Positions 1 through 8,816 of a stretch of DNA of 64,000 nucleotides are shown piece by piece. This DNA is from Paenibacillus sp. GSMTC-2017 (GTDB lineage: Bacteria > Bacillota > Bacilli > Paenibacillales > Paenibacillaceae), in NCBI RefSeq assembly GCF_016019935.1, contig NZ_JAECMT010000001.1, forward strand, positions 496,022 through 560,021, in the 5' to 3' direction. The notes under the pieces were generated by a model. It searched no databases and was not told where the DNA came from. It worked only from the letters and a program-made list of their open reading frames with translations. The position numbers and the translations under genes are program-made. The stretch's first letter is position 1; every line of letters begins with the position of its first letter.

Positions 1-1753
1 GTGGCCCTACAGTAATGACTCGAAGTGTATCTCCATTTGGTGTAAACTGCTGAGTAATTTGACGTGATAGAGATTGCCTTACATATTCGGTCAAAACATC
101 AGGATCCTTTGTGTAATTACCATTATCCGCAAGCGATTCGAAAATCGTAACTAGATCTCGGATAGACACTTTTTCCTTCAATAACTTCGCAAGTACTTTC
201 TGGACATCGCCAACTGTTAAAATGGATGGTATTAACTCGTCCACTAGTGCCGGGAAAGATTCCTTCACATTTTCAACTAACATCTTAGCTTCTTGTCGTC
301 CAATTAATTCATGTGCGTGACGTTTAATAATTTCGGTCAAATGTGTAGCAACGACAGAAGGCGGATCAACTACTGTGTAACCAGATAATTCTGCTCTTTC
401 TTTCATCGCTTCATCAACCCAAATCGCTGGTAATCCAAACGCTGGTTCTGTTGTTTCGATTCCGATAACTGAATCATCTTCGAAACCCGGGCTCATTGCT
501 AAGTAATGATTAAGCAACAGATCTCCTCGTGCGACTGTATTTCCTTTTATCTTAATGACGTATTCGTTAGGTTTAAGTTGAATATTATCTCGAATCCTGA
601 TGACCGGTACGACTAGACCAAGTTCAAGTGCACACTGCCTCCTGATCATTATGATCCGATCGAGTAAATCGCCACCCTGCTGTGTGTCTGCAAGTGGTAT
701 TAGTCCATATCCAAACTCGAATTCGATTGGGTCTACTTGAAGTAAACTTATTACACTCTCTGGGCTGCGAACTTCTTCGATCTGTTGCTCCTCAACGAGC
801 AGTTCATCTTGTTCTTGTTGTTTCACAAGTTTCTTCTGCATGCTCCAAGCACCTACCGTCATAATGACTGCAAATGGCCAAGTGGCTAACGGACCAATTG
901 GAGTAAATCCAAGCACAAATATTGTACCTGCGCAAACATAAAGCATTTTCGGATATCTGAAAAGTTGTGATGTGATATCTTCTGATAAATTGCCATCAGA
1001 TGCTGCTCTCGTTACGATCAATCCAGCAGCAGTAGAGATGAGCAATGCTGGAATTTGTGCGACCAACCCGTCACCGATTGTTAATATTGAAAATGTCTCT
1101 AGTGATTCTCCAAATTCCATTCCATGCATCGCCATACCGACGACAAATCCACCGATTAAGTTTATGATCATGATGATAATCGTTGCAATCGCATCACCTT
1201 TTACAAACTTACTGGCACCATCCATCGAACCATAGAAGTCAGCTTCACGTTCAATTTTGGAACGACGCTCACGTGCTTGCTTCTCATTAATAAGACCCGA
1301 GTTAAGGTCAGCATCAATACTCATTTGTTTACCCGGCATAGCATCAAGCGTAAATCTCGCTGCTACTTCAGCAACCCTCTCGGAACCTTTCGTAATAACG
1401 ATGAACTGAACGACAACGAGGATTAGGAATACGATAAAGCCTATCGCAACATTACCACCGCCAACCCAACTACCAAAGGTAGCAACAACTTCACCGGCTT
1501 CAGCATGTTGCAAGATTGCTCTTGTCGTTGATACACTAAGTGCAAGTCGGAATAAGGTAGTTACAAGTAGTAGTGTAGGGAAGATTGAAAAGTCCAATGC
1601 TTCTCTCGTATTCATCGCAACTAGCAAAATCATAAGTGCGATAGAGATATTAAGTATAAGTAAAATATCGATAAGTAGAATCGGGATCGGGATAATCATC
1701 ATGAGTACAATTCCGATGACACCCAATATGATGAATAAATCCTTAGCTTTCAT
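1..1753 (-). CDS. flhA: Flagellar export gate protein FlhA (3' end outside window)
   Basis: FlhA is the large inner-membrane subunit of the flagellar type III export gate; its cytoplasmic domain docks chaperone-substrate complexes. Translating from the ATG at 1753 gives 584 codons with no stop before the window edge. The family is about 680 residues, so roughly the last 90-100 are missing. The N-terminal ~310 residues carry many hydrophobic segments (opening MKAKDLFIILGVIG). The FHIPEP-type cytoplasmic loop near residues 125-190 contains RFTLDAMPGKQMSIDADLNSG. The soluble C-terminal domain follows. It lies 23 bases downstream of flhB, as in the B. subtilis fla/che operon. Identity is secure; only the C-terminus is unseen. 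Confidence 0.97.
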   Translation of the reverse strand, partial: MKAKDLFIILGVIGIVLMMIIPIPILLIDILLILNISIALMILLVAMNTREALDFSIFPTLLLVTTLFRLALSVSTTRAILQHAEAGEVVATFGSWVGGGNVAIGFIVFLILVVVQFIVITKGSERVAEVAARFTLDAMPGKQMSIDADLNSGLINEKQARERRSKIEREADFYGSMDGASKFVKGDAIATIIIMIINLIGGFVVGMAMHGMEFGESLETFSILTIGDGLVAQIPALLISTAAGLIVTRAASDGNLSEDITSQLFRYPKMLYVCAGTIFVLGFTPIGPLATWPFAVIMTVGAWSMQKKLVKQQEQDELLVEEQQIEEVRSPESVISLLQVDPIEFEFGYGLIPLADTQQGGDLLDRIIMIRRQCALELGLVVPVIRIRDNIQLKPNEYVIKIKGNTVARGDLLLNHYLAMSPGFEDDSVIGIETTEPAFGLPAIWVDEAMKERAELSGYTVVDPPSVVATHLTEIIKRHAHELIGRQEAKMLVENVKESFPALVDELIPSILTVGDVQKVLAKLLKEKVSIRDLVTIFESLADNGNYTKDPDVLTEYVRQSLSRQITQQFTPNGDTLRVITVGP

Positions 1754-1776
1754 GATGCTACCTCCTCCCGTGCAAT

Positions 1777-2874
1777 TTAGGACCTCTTCTTGCGCCCTTT
1801 CATTTTATATACTTGAGCCAATACTTCCGCCACAGCTTGGAACAAGTCTCCCGGTATAACATCTCCGATCTCAGCTCGTTCGTATAACGCTCTGGCTAGC
1901 GGCTTGTTTTCCATCGTTAAGACACCATTTTCTTTTGCAATTTCTCTAATTCGTAGAGCTACATGATCCATTCCTTTAGCAAGAATAGTCGGTGCTTCCA
2001 TCTTAGTGGAATCATATTTAAGCGCAATTGCAAAGTGTGTCGGATTCGTAATGACTACATCAGCTTTAGGTACATCTTGCATCATCCGTTGCAATGCCAT
2101 TTTCCGTTGACGTTCACGGATACGACCTTTGATGAGGGGATCACCTTCTGATTTTTTGTACTCATCCTTTATATCCTGCTTAGACATCTTAATGCTCTTC
2201 TCGTGCTCGTATTTCTGATAGAGAAAATCTAGAAATGCAAGAACCGTAAGAACTGCACCAATTTCAATTCCTAGACTTACCGTTAAACCTGCTGTAAAAG
2301 AAAATATATCATTTATCGGCATAGATGAAAGTGCAAGCAACGTGTTCCATTCACGAATTAGTGCAAAGTAGACGAGAACTGCGATGATTGTAACTTTCAA
2401 AATACTTTTAAAAAATTCAGCTAAACTTTTCATTGAAAAAATTCGTTTAAATCCTTCAATCGGATTCAGTTTTTTTAATTGCATCTTAAGGGGTTCGCCA
2501 GTCATTAAAAATCCGAATTGAATGACATTTCCTACGACACCAATAATCATAACGATTGCGAAAATAGGTAGAAGTATAATTAACAGTTCTTTTGTAAGAT
2601 GATAAAATAAAACGAGTATATTGGCAGATGTAAGCTCCATCGTGAGCCAATCTTGAAACAAACCGTAAAATAATCCGTTGATACGTTCCTTATAAAAATC
2701 ACCTAACATACTAAAAGAGGCAAATACGAATAACAAAATGATTGCACCAGGCAAATCTTGTGATTTTGCGACCTGCCCCTTCTTTCTGGAATCATCTCGT
2801 TTTTTAGGAGTCGCTTTTTCTGTCTTCTCCTGGTTAAACATCTGCAAATCTAGTTCAAAGCGATACGTACGCAC
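1777..2874 (-). CDS. flhB: Flagellar export switch protein FlhB
   Basis: FlhB is the membrane component of the flagellar type III exporter that switches substrate specificity from rod/hook to filament subunits. The 365-residue product has the typical N-terminus (EKTEKATPKKRDDSRKKGQ), four hydrophobic segments up to about residue 215, and a soluble C-terminal domain. The self-cleavage motif NPTH is intact near residues 277-280 (VVITNPTHFAIALKY), so normal autoproteolysis between Asn and Pro is expected. Length matches the family (about 360). It sits between fliR and flhA. A second protein resembling only its C-terminal domain is encoded at 32800-33114. Confidence 0.98.
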   Translation of the reverse strand: MRTYRFELDLQMFNQEKTEKATPKKRDDSRKKGQVAKSQDLPGAIILLFVFASFSMLGDFYKERINGLFYGLFQDWLTMELTSANILVLFYHLTKELLIILLPIFAIVMIIGVVGNVIQFGFLMTGEPLKMQLKKLNPIEGFKRIFSMKSLAEFFKSILKVTIIAVLVYFALIREWNTLLALSSMPINDIFSFTAGLTVSLGIEIGAVLTVLAFLDFLYQKYEHEKSIKMSKQDIKDEYKKSEGDPLIKGRIRERQRKMALQRMMQDVPKADVVITNPTHFAIALKYDSTKMEAPTILAKGMDHVALRIREIAKENGVLTMENKPLARALYERAEIGDVIPGDLFQAVAEVLAQVYKMKGRKKRS

Positions 2875-2886
2875 GAAAACAGCCTC

Positions 2887-3684
2887 CTATTGCCCTTCTG
2901 GCGGTCCCTGTACGACACCAAACAACTGCTCCAAGGACTGAAACATAATAGAAAACAGTTTATCAAACAACATTGCCAATCCAGGCATAAGTAGAACGAG
3001 CAAAAATAGACCAATAATAATTTTGAGCGGTATACCGATAACAAACACGTTAAATTGTGGCGCTGATTTCGTAAGAAAGCCTAACCCGAGGTCAGTTAAA
3101 AACATCGCTACAACTAACGGTGCAGAAACTTGTAACGCTAGTAGAAACGTATTACTTACTGTTCTTGTTAGAAAATCAGATACTCCACCGCTCATAATTC
3201 GGCTATAAAATTCATTTGATAATGGCATCCATTGATAACTATCCATCAAACCAGTCAACATATAATGATGACCGTTCATCATCAGAAACGTAACGAGCAT
3301 AAGCATGTATTTGAAATTCCCTAAGAGCGGAGCCGAAGCTCCCGTATGGGGATCAACTACATTGGCCATTGCGAATCCGACTTGGAGATCCATTAACGAA
3401 CCTGCCGTCTGTACAACTGAAAAGAACAAGTAACAAACATAGCCCATTGTCAGTCCGATCATGATTTCTCTTAAAATGACGAGTACATACCCAGCGTCTG
3501 TGACTACCGTCTCGCCAATTCCATATGTGAGAAAGACGATAAAAGAGATAAAAAAGCCAAGTCCAATCTTGAACGTACTCGGCACACCTCGCGACGAAAA
3601 AACAGGTGCTACGACGAAAAACGCAGTTATTCGACAAAAGATAAGCAAAAAAATAGGGAAACCCTGTACGATTGCATCCATCAA
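2887..3684 (-). CDS. fliR: Flagellar export gate protein FliR
   Basis: FliR is an integral membrane subunit of the FliPQR export gate core. The 265-residue product is hydrophobic throughout with about six membrane segments. Recognisable family stretches include RITAFFVVAPVFSSRGVP near the N-terminus and VSAPLVVAMFLTDLGLGFL in the second half. Length matches the family (about 260). It begins 8 bases downstream of the fliQ stop and ends 12 bases before flhB, so the genes are probably translationally coupled. Confidence 0.97.
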   Translation of the reverse strand: MMDAIVQGFPIFLLIFCRITAFFVVAPVFSSRGVPSTFKIGLGFFISFIVFLTYGIGETVVTDAGYVLVILREIMIGLTMGYVCYLFFSVVQTAGSLMDLQVGFAMANVVDPHTGASAPLLGNFKYMLMLVTFLMMNGHHYMLTGLMDSYQWMPLSNEFYSRIMSGGVSDFLTRTVSNTFLLALQVSAPLVVAMFLTDLGLGFLTKSAPQFNVFVIGIPLKIIIGLFLLVLLMPGLAMLFDKLFSIMFQSLEQLFGVVQGPPEGQ

Positions 3685-3692
3685 TTCACTAC

Positions 3693-3962
3693 CTAACCGA
3701 TGTAATTGTGAAGATTGTTCAGTAGATTGTAAGTGAAGTCAACAACCGTATTAAGAATCCAAGGACCAAAAACGATAATAGATAGAAATACAGCTACAAT
3801 CTTCGGAACAAAAGCAAGCGTCTGCTCCTGAATCTGTGTTGTTGCTTGAAACACACTAATAATTAAGCCAACTATCAGAGCAAGAACGAGCATCGGAGCA
3901 CTAGCCTTTAATACAACATAGATAGCTTCGCCGGCTAATCCGATGACAAAATCAGCACTCAT
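3693..3962 (-). CDS. fliQ: Flagellar export gate protein FliQ
   Basis: FliQ is the small two-helix gate subunit that packs around FliP/FliR. The product is 89 residues, exactly the usual size, with two membrane hairpin helices around residues 15-40 and 50-75. The family motif LIVGLIISVFQATTQIQEQT lies between them. It is located between fliP and fliR in conserved order. Confidence 0.97.
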   Translation of the reverse strand: MSADFVIGLAGEAIYVVLKASAPMLVLALIVGLIISVFQATTQIQEQTLAFVPKIVAVFLSIIVFGPWILNTVVDFTYNLLNNLHNYIG

Positions 3963-3983
3963 CCCCGTTTCCTCCTACCTTCA

Positions 3984-4745
3984 TCAAGTGCTGAAACTCA
4001 GCAGCAATGACTTTACGATTAAATACCATCCATCAACTAACACGAATAGAAGCAACTTAAACGGTAATGAAATCATGATCGGCGGTAACATCATCATCCC
4101 CATCGCCATTAATGTGCTGGACACTATCATGTCAATAACCAAAAACGGAATGAAAATCATAAAACCCATTTGGAATGCTGTCTTAAGTTCACTTATCGCG
4201 TAGGCCGGAACAAGTACGGTCAGCGGTATTTCTTCATAAGATGATGGTTTTTCCGTTTTCGTATAGTTCATAAAAAGTAATAGATCTTTTTCCCTTGTAT
4301 GGGAAAACATAAACTTTTTCATTGGGACTGCAGCTTTTTCAAGCGCTTCCGTTTGTGTTAACTCACCCTTTATATAGGGCTGTAGAGCAACTTCATTTAC
4401 TTGTCCAAATGTCGGTGCCATTATAAACAAGGTAAGAAATAAAGCGAGACCAATTAATACTTGGTTTGGCGGCATCATTTGTGTTCCAAGTGATGTTCTT
4501 ACAAAACTAAGAACAATAACGATTCGTGTAAAACTTGTCATTAGCACCAATATTGCTGGAGCTATACTTAGCACTGTTATTAATAGGAGTAGTGACAAGG
4601 CGCTTGTCCCTGGCTGCTCCCCACTACCATTATCACCGATGTTTATTGAAATATCGGGTATTGGTTCAGCGAATGCTTGAGTATGAAACAGTATGGACAG
4701 CAACAGAATAGCGAAAAAGGACAGCCACTTCTTATTTCTCATCAT
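3984..4745 (-). CDS. fliP: Flagellar export gate protein FliP
   Basis: FliP forms the pentameric core of the type III export gate. The 253-residue product starts with a cleavable-type signal peptide (MRNKKWLSFFAILLLSILFH), as expected for FliP. It then shows the conserved MTSFTRIVIVLSFVRTSLGT and the C-terminal hydrophobic block (FIPFLVIDMIVSSTLMAMGM). The stop is a double TGA (3981-3986). The start overlaps the end of fliO by 14 bases. Confidence 0.97.
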   Translation of the reverse strand: MMRNKKWLSFFAILLLSILFHTQAFAEPIPDISINIGDNGSGEQPGTSALSLLLLITVLSIAPAILVLMTSFTRIVIVLSFVRTSLGTQMMPPNQVLIGLALFLTLFIMAPTFGQVNEVALQPYIKGELTQTEALEKAAVPMKKFMFSHTREKDLLLFMNYTKTEKPSSYEEIPLTVLVPAYAISELKTAFQMGFMIFIPFLVIDMIVSSTLMAMGMMMLPPIMISLPFKLLLFVLVDGWYLIVKSLLLSFST

Positions 4746-5388
4746 CCATCAACCGTTCATTCTTATTATGGTCTTGCAGCAAAGATTCGAGCTGTTCTTT
4801 ACGATCTGCGCCCTTTTTTAGCTTACTGTCCAGCATTTGCTGAAAGGATGAAGGAGCATTCCACTGCTCGTTGCCAGATTCTTTATGCGAAGTTGTTCGA
4901 TTGCGCCATTTCTGAATAAGGCCAGTCAAATCTTTTGTTGTCCAGCCGTTATCACTTTGACGTTCGAGTGATGCAATGACTGAGGCCACGTCATCAGGAT
5001 CTTCAAGCTTATCTAACAAAGTTATCGTTTGACCAACACCTACGATGTAGATACGCTCGCCAATTTCTACAACTTGCATAGAACTGTTCTGACCTAAAGA
5101 AATACCACCAAGCGATCGCATGGAACGATTCGCTCCCCAGAGCTGATTTCGCTTAGAAAGCCATTTGATCACATAAAGAATGAGAAAGATGACGATTGCA
5201 AGCGCCACCATAACCCAAACCATATTTCCTAACAATTCACCCGGATTCGTGCTCGGCACTGGGGCAGGTTTACCATCATTCAGCATACCGCTGCCGCTGG
5301 AATCAGCAGCGGCAACAATCGGCATAACAGTAATCCCTATAACTGTTAATAACGCCATTCCTAATCTAGATTTCATCATCACAGACAA
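4732..5388 (-). CDS. fliO: Flagellar biosynthesis protein FliO (FliZ/YlxO type)
   Basis: This is a 218-residue protein with an N-terminal signal-like segment, a short Ser/Gly/Pro-rich stretch, one strong membrane helix at about residues 52-75 (NMVWVMVALAIVIFLILYVI), and a cytoplasmic domain with the FliO core (ISLGQNSSMQVVEIGERIYI). FliO helps assemble the FliP ring and is not a permanent structural part. The charged C-terminal tail is typical of the Bacillus version called FliZ. It lies between cheY and fliP and overlaps fliP. Confidence 0.93.
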   Translation of the reverse strand: MSVMMKSRLGMALLTVIGITVMPIVAAADSSGSGMLNDGKPAPVPSTNPGELLGNMVWVMVALAIVIFLILYVIKWLSKRNQLWGANRSMRSLGGISLGQNSSMQVVEIGERIYIVGVGQTITLLDKLEDPDDVASVIASLERQSDNGWTTKDLTGLIQKWRNRTTSHKESGNEQWNAPSSFQQMLDSKLKKGADRKEQLESLLQDHNKNERLMDDEK

Positions 5389-5391
5389 CCG

Positions 5392-5754
5392 TTATCCAAG
5401 TGTTTTCTTGATCGCTTCAATAACACGATCTGCTTGGAAAGGCTTCACGATAAAATCTTTAGCACCTGCTTGGATTGCATCTATAACCATTGCTTGTTGC
5501 CCCATAGCGGAACACATAATAACTTTTGCACTAGCGTCGATTTTTTTAATTTCTTTTAGTGCAGAAATGCCGTCCATTTCAGGCATTGTAATATCCATTG
5601 TAATTAGGTCTGGCTTAAGTTCTTTGTACTTCTCGATTGCTTGAGCACCATCTTGTGCTTCACCTACTACTTCATATCCATTCTTTGTTAAAATATCGCG
5701 AATCATCATACGCATAAATGCAGCGTCATCTACGATCAAAATTCTGTTTGCCAT
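5392..5754 (-). CDS. cheY: Chemotaxis response regulator CheY
   Basis: A single receiver domain of 120 residues with the acidic pair D9/D10, phosphoacceptor D54 (MDITMPEMDG), the conserved CSAMGQQ turn and the lysine in VKPF. It has no output domain, as expected for CheY, which binds FliM/FliY at the switch after phosphorylation by CheA. An upstream in-frame ATG at 5760 lies only two bases from the AGGAGG SD; the ATG at 5754 is eight bases away and gives MANRILIVDDAAFMR, matching the family, so I chose the shorter start. Confidence 0.97.
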   Translation of the reverse strand: MANRILIVDDAAFMRMMIRDILTKNGYEVVGEAQDGAQAIEKYKELKPDLITMDITMPEMDGISALKEIKKIDASAKVIMCSAMGQQAMVIDAIQAGAKDFIVKPFQADRVIEAIKKTLG

Positions 5755-5774
5755 CTTCATTTCCTCCTAGGATG

Positions 5775-7031
5775 TTATTGTAATTTTTGAATGCGGTCCC
5801 ATTGACTTACGATATCTGTGACACGAACACCGAAGTTCTCATCTATAACAACAACCTCGCCTTTGGCTATAAGTTTATTGTTCACCAGAATGTCCACAGG
5901 CTCACCAGCAAGCTTGTCCAGTTCAATGATCGATCCTTGCGAAAGCTCTAAAATATCTTTAATTTGCTTCTGGGTCCTTCCTAATTCTACAGTGACCTTT
6001 AGCGGTATGTCGAGTAATAAATTGAGATTAGTGCCTTCCATTGTAACTTCTGGAGCATTATTAAAATTAGCAAATTGAACAGGTTGAACATTTACGTTTC
6101 GATTTACATTTTGTGAGAAATTCCCTTGTCCCTGGTATCCCATTTGTTGGTCGAAACCATAACCCATAGGTGGTTGGTGCTGCATCTGTTGATTCATCGG
6201 CTGATTCATCGGTTGTTGCATTTGTTGCTGCATTTGTGGAGGTTGCGTCATTGTAGTTGCAGCTGTCTGCTGCATAGCTACTTGCTGTTCAGCTACTGCT
6301 GGTACTTGTTGAACCGTGGCAGCTACTTCATCCATCCCGCTTTCACCCATTAGCGTAGACACCATTTGTTTCGCAAAGGAAACCGGTAGCAATTGCATAA
6401 TCGTAGAATCGATCAAATCACCAATCGTTAAATGGAAAGATATTTTAATAAAGACGTCTACTGGAGGCAGGTGCCCCAAGCCATCACCGTTATTAACATC
6501 TAAAATATCGATTCCCGGAGGAGAAATGTTAACGAATCTATTAAAAATGGTCGACATTGATGTAGCAGATGATCCCATCATTTGGTTCATTGCTTCTTGA
6601 ACAGCACTGATGTGAATTTCATTTAATTCTTCTAAAGTCACATCACCTTCGCCGCCAAGCATCAAATCCGCAATAATTTGAGCATCTTTTGTACGAATAA
6701 CGAGGGAATTAATACCTTCGAAACCATCGACGTATTGAACACTCACTGCTACATGCGGTTTAGGGAAAATATCACCCAGTTCTTCGCGTCTAACAAGCGT
6801 AACTTGAGGAGTAGTGATGTCAACCTTTTTACCAAGCAATGTTGATAATGCAGTTGCTGCACTTCCGAAAGTAATGTTTCCAATTTCCCCTAGTGCATCT
6901 TGTTCAATGGAAGACAAGTAATCAGAAAGCTGAACTTCATTTGCTGGTAGTTGAACTTCATCAGGCTCATTAGAGGACTGACGAAGCAATGCATCAATTT
7001 CCTCCTGTGACAAATAGTCTTTACTCATCAT
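5775..7031 (-). CDS. fliY: Flagellar switch phosphatase FliY
   Basis: FliY (418 residues) is the Gram-positive switch component that combines a FliN-type C-ring domain with CheC-type CheY-P phosphatase activity. The N-terminus has the CheY-binding type motif LSQEEIDALL. Two phosphatase signatures of the S/D-x3-E-x2-N form are visible (DALGEIGN and SAVQEAMN). A Gln/Met/Pro-rich linker at about 240-310 joins the C-terminal SpoA domain (LLLDIPLKVTVELGRTQ). The linker makes it somewhat longer than B. subtilis FliY. The gene overlaps the end of fliM by 11 bases. Confidence 0.96.
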   Translation of the reverse strand: MMSKDYLSQEEIDALLRQSSNEPDEVQLPANEVQLSDYLSSIEQDALGEIGNITFGSAATALSTLLGKKVDITTPQVTLVRREELGDIFPKPHVAVSVQYVDGFEGINSLVIRTKDAQIIADLMLGGEGDVTLEELNEIHISAVQEAMNQMMGSSATSMSTIFNRFVNISPPGIDILDVNNGDGLGHLPPVDVFIKISFHLTIGDLIDSTIMQLLPVSFAKQMVSTLMGESGMDEVAATVQQVPAVAEQQVAMQQTAATTMTQPPQMQQQMQQPMNQPMNQQMQHQPPMGYGFDQQMGYQGQGNFSQNVNRNVNVQPVQFANFNNAPEVTMEGTNLNLLLDIPLKVTVELGRTQKQIKDILELSQGSIIELDKLAGEPVDILVNNKLIAKGEVVVIDENFGVRVTDIVSQWDRIQKLQ

Positions 7032-8022
7032 AATCTTCTTCCGCTCCTTCAGTTACAATCTCGTCCACCTGTATCGCAAGCTTGTCTCTAACTGAGCCAG
7101 GACTACCTATGAACTTAAGCTTTTCTCCAACTTTTATTTTCAGTCCTTCATCTACTGGCTTATTTAATGTAAGAACATCGCCGGCGCTCAACGATAGAAA
7201 CTCGCTTATTGTAATCGTAGTTTCACCTAGCTCGGCAACGATAGGAAGCCTAGCTTTATTGACGCGCTGCTCCAGAATTTCAACCTCTTCAGGAATACGT
7301 TCCTTTTTCTGAGAAACAAACCAATGATGAACGGACAATCTAGGCATAATCGGTTCCAGCACAACATGCGGGATACACAAGTTGATCATACCAGTTGTAT
7401 CACCAATTTTTGTGCTGAATGATATTAACGCTATCGTTTCATTAGGTGAAACGATCTGCATAAACTGCGGATTCGTTTCCAGCGCTTCTAGTCTAGGCGA
7501 AATATCAATAATTGTTTTCCATGCTTCTTGCAAACTTTCAAATGTTCTAGCAAAAATACGTTCCATTACTGTCGTTTCAATTTCTGTAAGATTATTTATT
7601 TTCGATGGAGCAACGCCTTGCCCTCCAAGCATGCGATCCAGCATTGCGTAAGCAACGTTCGGATGCACCTCCAGAACCATGCGGCCCTCTAACGGTTCAG
7701 CTTCAAAAATGTTCAAAATAGTCATCTTAGGAATTGATCGTATAAACTCATCATACGGTAGTTGTTCCACATCAACGACATTGATTTGAACAAACGTCCG
7801 AAGTTGCGCCGAGAAATAGGTTGTCAAATATCGCGCGAAGTTTTCGTGAATGCGAGTCAAGCTCCGGATATGATCCTTCGAGAAACGAACTGCACGCTTG
7901 AAGTCATACACACTTACCTTACGCGATACCTCTTCCTTTTTTAGATCCTCCGCATCCATTTCACCAGAGTCTAATGCTGCGAGCAGGGCGTCAATTTCGT
8001 TCTGCGATAATACATCAACCAA
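7021..8022 (-). CDS. fliM: Flagellar motor switch protein FliM
   Basis: FliM forms the middle of the C ring and binds CheY-P through its N-terminal peptide, here LSQNEIDALL. The CheC-like middle domain (VYDFKRAVRFSKDHIRSLTR, then SAQLRTFVQI) and the C-terminal SpoA domain follow. The longest reading starts at a GTG at 8031, but that codon lies inside the perfect SD AAGGAGGTGA. A TTG at 8022, five bases beyond the SD, is the better start and gives 333 residues, close to the usual 332. The initiator is therefore inferred to be TTG. Confidence 0.96.
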   Translation of the reverse strand: MVDVLSQNEIDALLAALDSGEMDAEDLKKEEVSRKVSVYDFKRAVRFSKDHIRSLTRIHENFARYLTTYFSAQLRTFVQINVVDVEQLPYDEFIRSIPKMTILNIFEAEPLEGRMVLEVHPNVAYAMLDRMLGGQGVAPSKINNLTEIETTVMERIFARTFESLQEAWKTIIDISPRLEALETNPQFMQIVSPNETIALISFSTKIGDTTGMINLCIPHVVLEPIMPRLSVHHWFVSQKKERIPEEVEILEQRVNKARLPIVAELGETTITISEFLSLSAGDVLTLNKPVDEGLKIKVGEKLKFIGSPGSVRDKLAIQVDEIVTEGAEEDYDE

Positions 8023-8059
8023 TTCTCTCACCTCCTTCGAGGAAAATTGCTTTTAATTG

Positions 8060-8524
8060 TTATAACTTTGCAATCGTGAAGTCAGTTATTTCTACTTTCA
8101 CTAATTTGCCTTTTGGAATTATCGGATTGATGAGGGTGAGCAACTTCGATTCAAGCGCATCTTCCCCTTTGGAGCCATTAAGCTCTTCTGCAGTCATATC
8201 CGCAAGTGTGCGGCTAATGATCGGTTTAACTTCAATCTCTAACAACTTATCGAAATCTTCTTTTGTTTTCTTTTTATCCAATTGAAATGCGAAATTCACA
8301 ATGACAACATACTCGGGATCTTTAAGGTTACGTCTGAACTCTTTAAGCTCAGAAGTTACTTCTACTCTTTCTGTAGCAGTAAGCACCTCGATTTTAACTG
8401 GTTCTTTTGCTTCTTTGGCGTCAGCTTCATCATTAAAAAGTGATTTAAACAAAATGATAGCTACAATTGCTATAAGAGTAATAGATAACAATATGGTAAT
8501 TAACCAAGGCAACATCTTTTTCAT
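8060..8524 (-). CDS. fliL: Flagellar basal body-associated protein FliL
   Basis: A 154-residue single-pass membrane protein: a short cytoplasmic N-terminus, a membrane helix at about residues 5-28 (LPWLITILLSITLIAIVAII), then a periplasm-side domain with the FliL pattern (EYVVIVNFAFQLDK). FliL associates with the stators around the basal body. It overlaps flbD by four bases (ATGA type), so translational coupling is likely. Confidence 0.94.
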   Translation of the reverse strand: MKKMLPWLITILLSITLIAIVAIILFKSLFNDEADAKEAKEPVKIEVLTATERVEVTSELKEFRRNLKDPEYVVIVNFAFQLDKKKTKEDFDKLLEIEVKPIISRTLADMTAEELNGSKGEDALESKLLTLINPIIPKGKLVKVEITDFTIAKL

Positions 8525-8748
8525 GTTGTAGGCCCCCCTGTTTGTTCACTCATTTGGGCCGCAGCAACGAGGCCAATACCTTGAAGATATTTCTGATTAA
8601 GCCCGATTAAATCAGTGGTCTTTTCCTTCACCACCAGCTTTTTTCCAGTTGTAAGAGTTATAACCGTATCAGCTGACTCTTCAATCATTTCAATAAGAAG
8701 AGCATTTATAGTTACTTTGGAACCGTTCAAACGCGTTACAGTAATCAT
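8521..8748 (-). CDS. swrD: FlbD/SwrD family flagellar protein
   Basis: A small (75-residue) protein starting MITVTRLNGSKVTINALLIE, the typical opening of the FlbD/SwrD family. In B. subtilis SwrD raises motor power for swarming by supporting stator function; that role is family knowledge, not seen here. The gene sits in its usual place between flgE and fliL, behind a G-rich SD. Confidence 0.9.
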   Translation of the reverse strand: MITVTRLNGSKVTINALLIEMIEESADTVITLTTGKKLVVKEKTTDLIGLNQKYLQGIGLVAAAQMSEQTGGPTT

Positions 8749-8772
8749 CAGCTACCCCCCTTTGTATGTAGA

Positions 8773-8791
8773 GGAGGCTGAAACAGCCTCC
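8773..8791 (-). other. Intercistronic hairpin between flgE and flbD
   Basis: Perfect 8-bp inverted repeat GGAGGCTG/CAGCCTCC with a 3-base loop, in the 68-base gap after flgE. There is no U-run on the minus strand, so it is probably an mRNA-stability or processing element or a weak attenuator, not a full terminator. Confidence 0.5.
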
Positions 8792-8816
8792 CGCTCTCTA
8801 ACCTAGTCTATTAACT

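Noticed and set aside
5180..5644. Plus-strand 154-codon frame
   Set aside because: Antisense to fliO and cheY; no independent coding evidence.
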